Shown in pieces: positions 62,906 through 64,000 of a stretch of DNA of 64,000 bases. Numbering within the stretch: position 1 is the first letter of the stretch; the number at the start of each line of letters is the position of its first letter. Origin of the DNA: Oreohelix idahoensis (Eukaryota > Mollusca > Gastropoda > Stylommatophora > Oreohelicidae). Below the pieces are notes generated by a model, which saw only the letters and a list, made by a program, of their open reading frames with translations, was not told the DNA's origin and made no database searches. The stretch is taken from NCBI GenBank assembly GCA_024509875.1, contig JAMPIV010008530.1, positions 62,001-126,000 on the forward strand. The letters run 5' to 3'. A program made the translations under genes and the position numbers.

Positions 62906-64000
62906 ACACCATACAGTAGTGAAGAATATATATCATTTTATGATTCTCAGTTTTAATTTGTAAGTTAACTGTTTTGGTGTAGCTGTCTTTTTTCTCTTGT
63001 TGATGTGATCACTGGCCCAAGACAGTATACATGTTGTTAGATGTGTAGTGCGAGCGTATGATGAATTGAGTGTGGGTGCGAATGAAGACGCGAATGTGTT
63101 TAGGCTCGTATAGATGTAGATCCTGCAACCCATACTCTCACATGCAGTAATCAAGGATGCTTTGACACTGCAGGCATGTTTCAAGACATTTATTGACGGG
63201 AACACACATAATATCAACAGGAACAGTCAGTGTAACAAGGTCATGCTGACCTGACATCGATAGGTATACATTTGGCATTCAAAAAGGTAAACATCAGAAT
63301 AGACGTGCATGGTCAATAGCAAAGTTCTTCAATAATGACAGTTCGTAGCGTCGCCCTTGGCGTCTCTGACTAAACGCGTCAGATGCCTTAGTCACTTGGA
63401 CACATAGGTGCAACTTGGCACTCCCCGCCAATTGCACATATCAGGCTGTAGTATAACAGCCGAAAGCACAGGCCTCGTTCTGACGTCGGCCGTGTACTTC
63501 TGTTAAATAGGTTATCATCAACCCTGCAGTAATACTTATTGTAGATATGAACTCCGCCAATCTGCGGCTCCCACAATATATCTTCGTCACTGGATTTCTG
63601 GACAATATAAGACTAACAGTCTTGGATGGCTACCTCGAGCACAAATATATAAGTTCTGAAATGGCGGATCAGTGAGCTGCTGTTCACCCTAGGTAATCCT
63701 TTACATGTTCTGCCACCGAAAAGCGTAATAATGCATAAAGGTCGGTATTACCTGGCAAATGAATCCTCAGAACTAAACAAGGAATTCTGTCGTCATCCCG
63801 ACGCACAGAGATTCACTGGGGAAAACTGCCATAGCAGTTACTTCGAAGATTCTCCCCGAAAAAACAATGGACTCTTGGTCCCTTCAGAAAAAACAGGACC
63901 TCCCGGCTTCCCGGAAGTATATCTCACTCCCGCTTAAAAAAACCTTCCCATAGGCCTACGCCGAACTGTCCACCTCTGACCCTAAAGGTCAAACACAATG
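62906..64000. other. Unassigned DNA at the window end
   Basis: No gene or bounded element is recognisable. Small open frames (for example 63731-63937) have no domain and no other support. Confidence 0.45.

Noticed and set aside
63731..63937. Possible terminal exon or small gene
   Set aside because: Short, without recognisable domain or splice signals, and close to the window end. I cannot support it.

Overview
This is animal nuclear DNA, almost certainly from an invertebrate. It is AT-rich and contains no host gene I can support. Nearly everything recognisable is transposable-element DNA: Gypsy-type LTR retrotransposons, RTE-like non-LTR elements, a tRNA-derived SINE, an IS630-Tc1-mariner DNA transposon of the Sailor type and a Helitron remnant. 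This mix is common in molluscs and other lophotrochozoans, but I cannot fix the phylum from the sequence alone. Element boundaries below were found by reading terminal repeats and target-site duplications (TSDs) by eye.

Layout. 1-5257 is mostly unassigned, with a 13-bp minisatellite and an RTE scrap. 5258-10220 is Gypsy element G1 (minus strand, 235-bp LTRs, TSD CTACT) with a SINE in its integrase. 10587-25944 is a tandem array of one LTR family (family A): four LTRs around three internal regions, outer TSD GATAG, carrying three solo LTRs and a truncated RTE copy. It sits inside an older RTE tail (R3). 26813-38549 is Gypsy element G2 (minus strand, 195-bp LTRs, TSD TTGCT), split by a different LTR element, G3 (28945-35967). 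G3 encodes a Gag and a protein with two DEK_C-like repeats but no reverse transcriptase. 39068-44508 is a nest of RTE copies, TA microsatellite and a 2.2-kb Sailor-like transposon. 44935-50010 is a mosaic of repeated blocks around a Helitron helicase remnant. 51173-58318 is a complete LTR element (family B, TSD CCAAG) with one 606-codon ORF and no pol. 58830-62905 is a nearly full-length RTE-like element (R1, minus strand) whose endonuclease ORF is split by another RTE insertion with a 12-bp TSD.

The most notable result is that families A and B share an unrecognised Gag-like N-terminal domain, similar PBS and LTR start motifs, an 85/86-bp intron-like segment and parts of the 3' non-coding region, yet neither has any protease, reverse transcriptase, RNase H or integrase. 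They look like an animal counterpart of gag-only, non-autonomous LTR retrotransposons (TR-GAG-like), which would need another element's polymerase. G3 may be a second, independent example with an unusual accessory protein. The Gypsy elements G1 and G2 encode polymerases, but nothing in the sequence links them to families A, B or G3.
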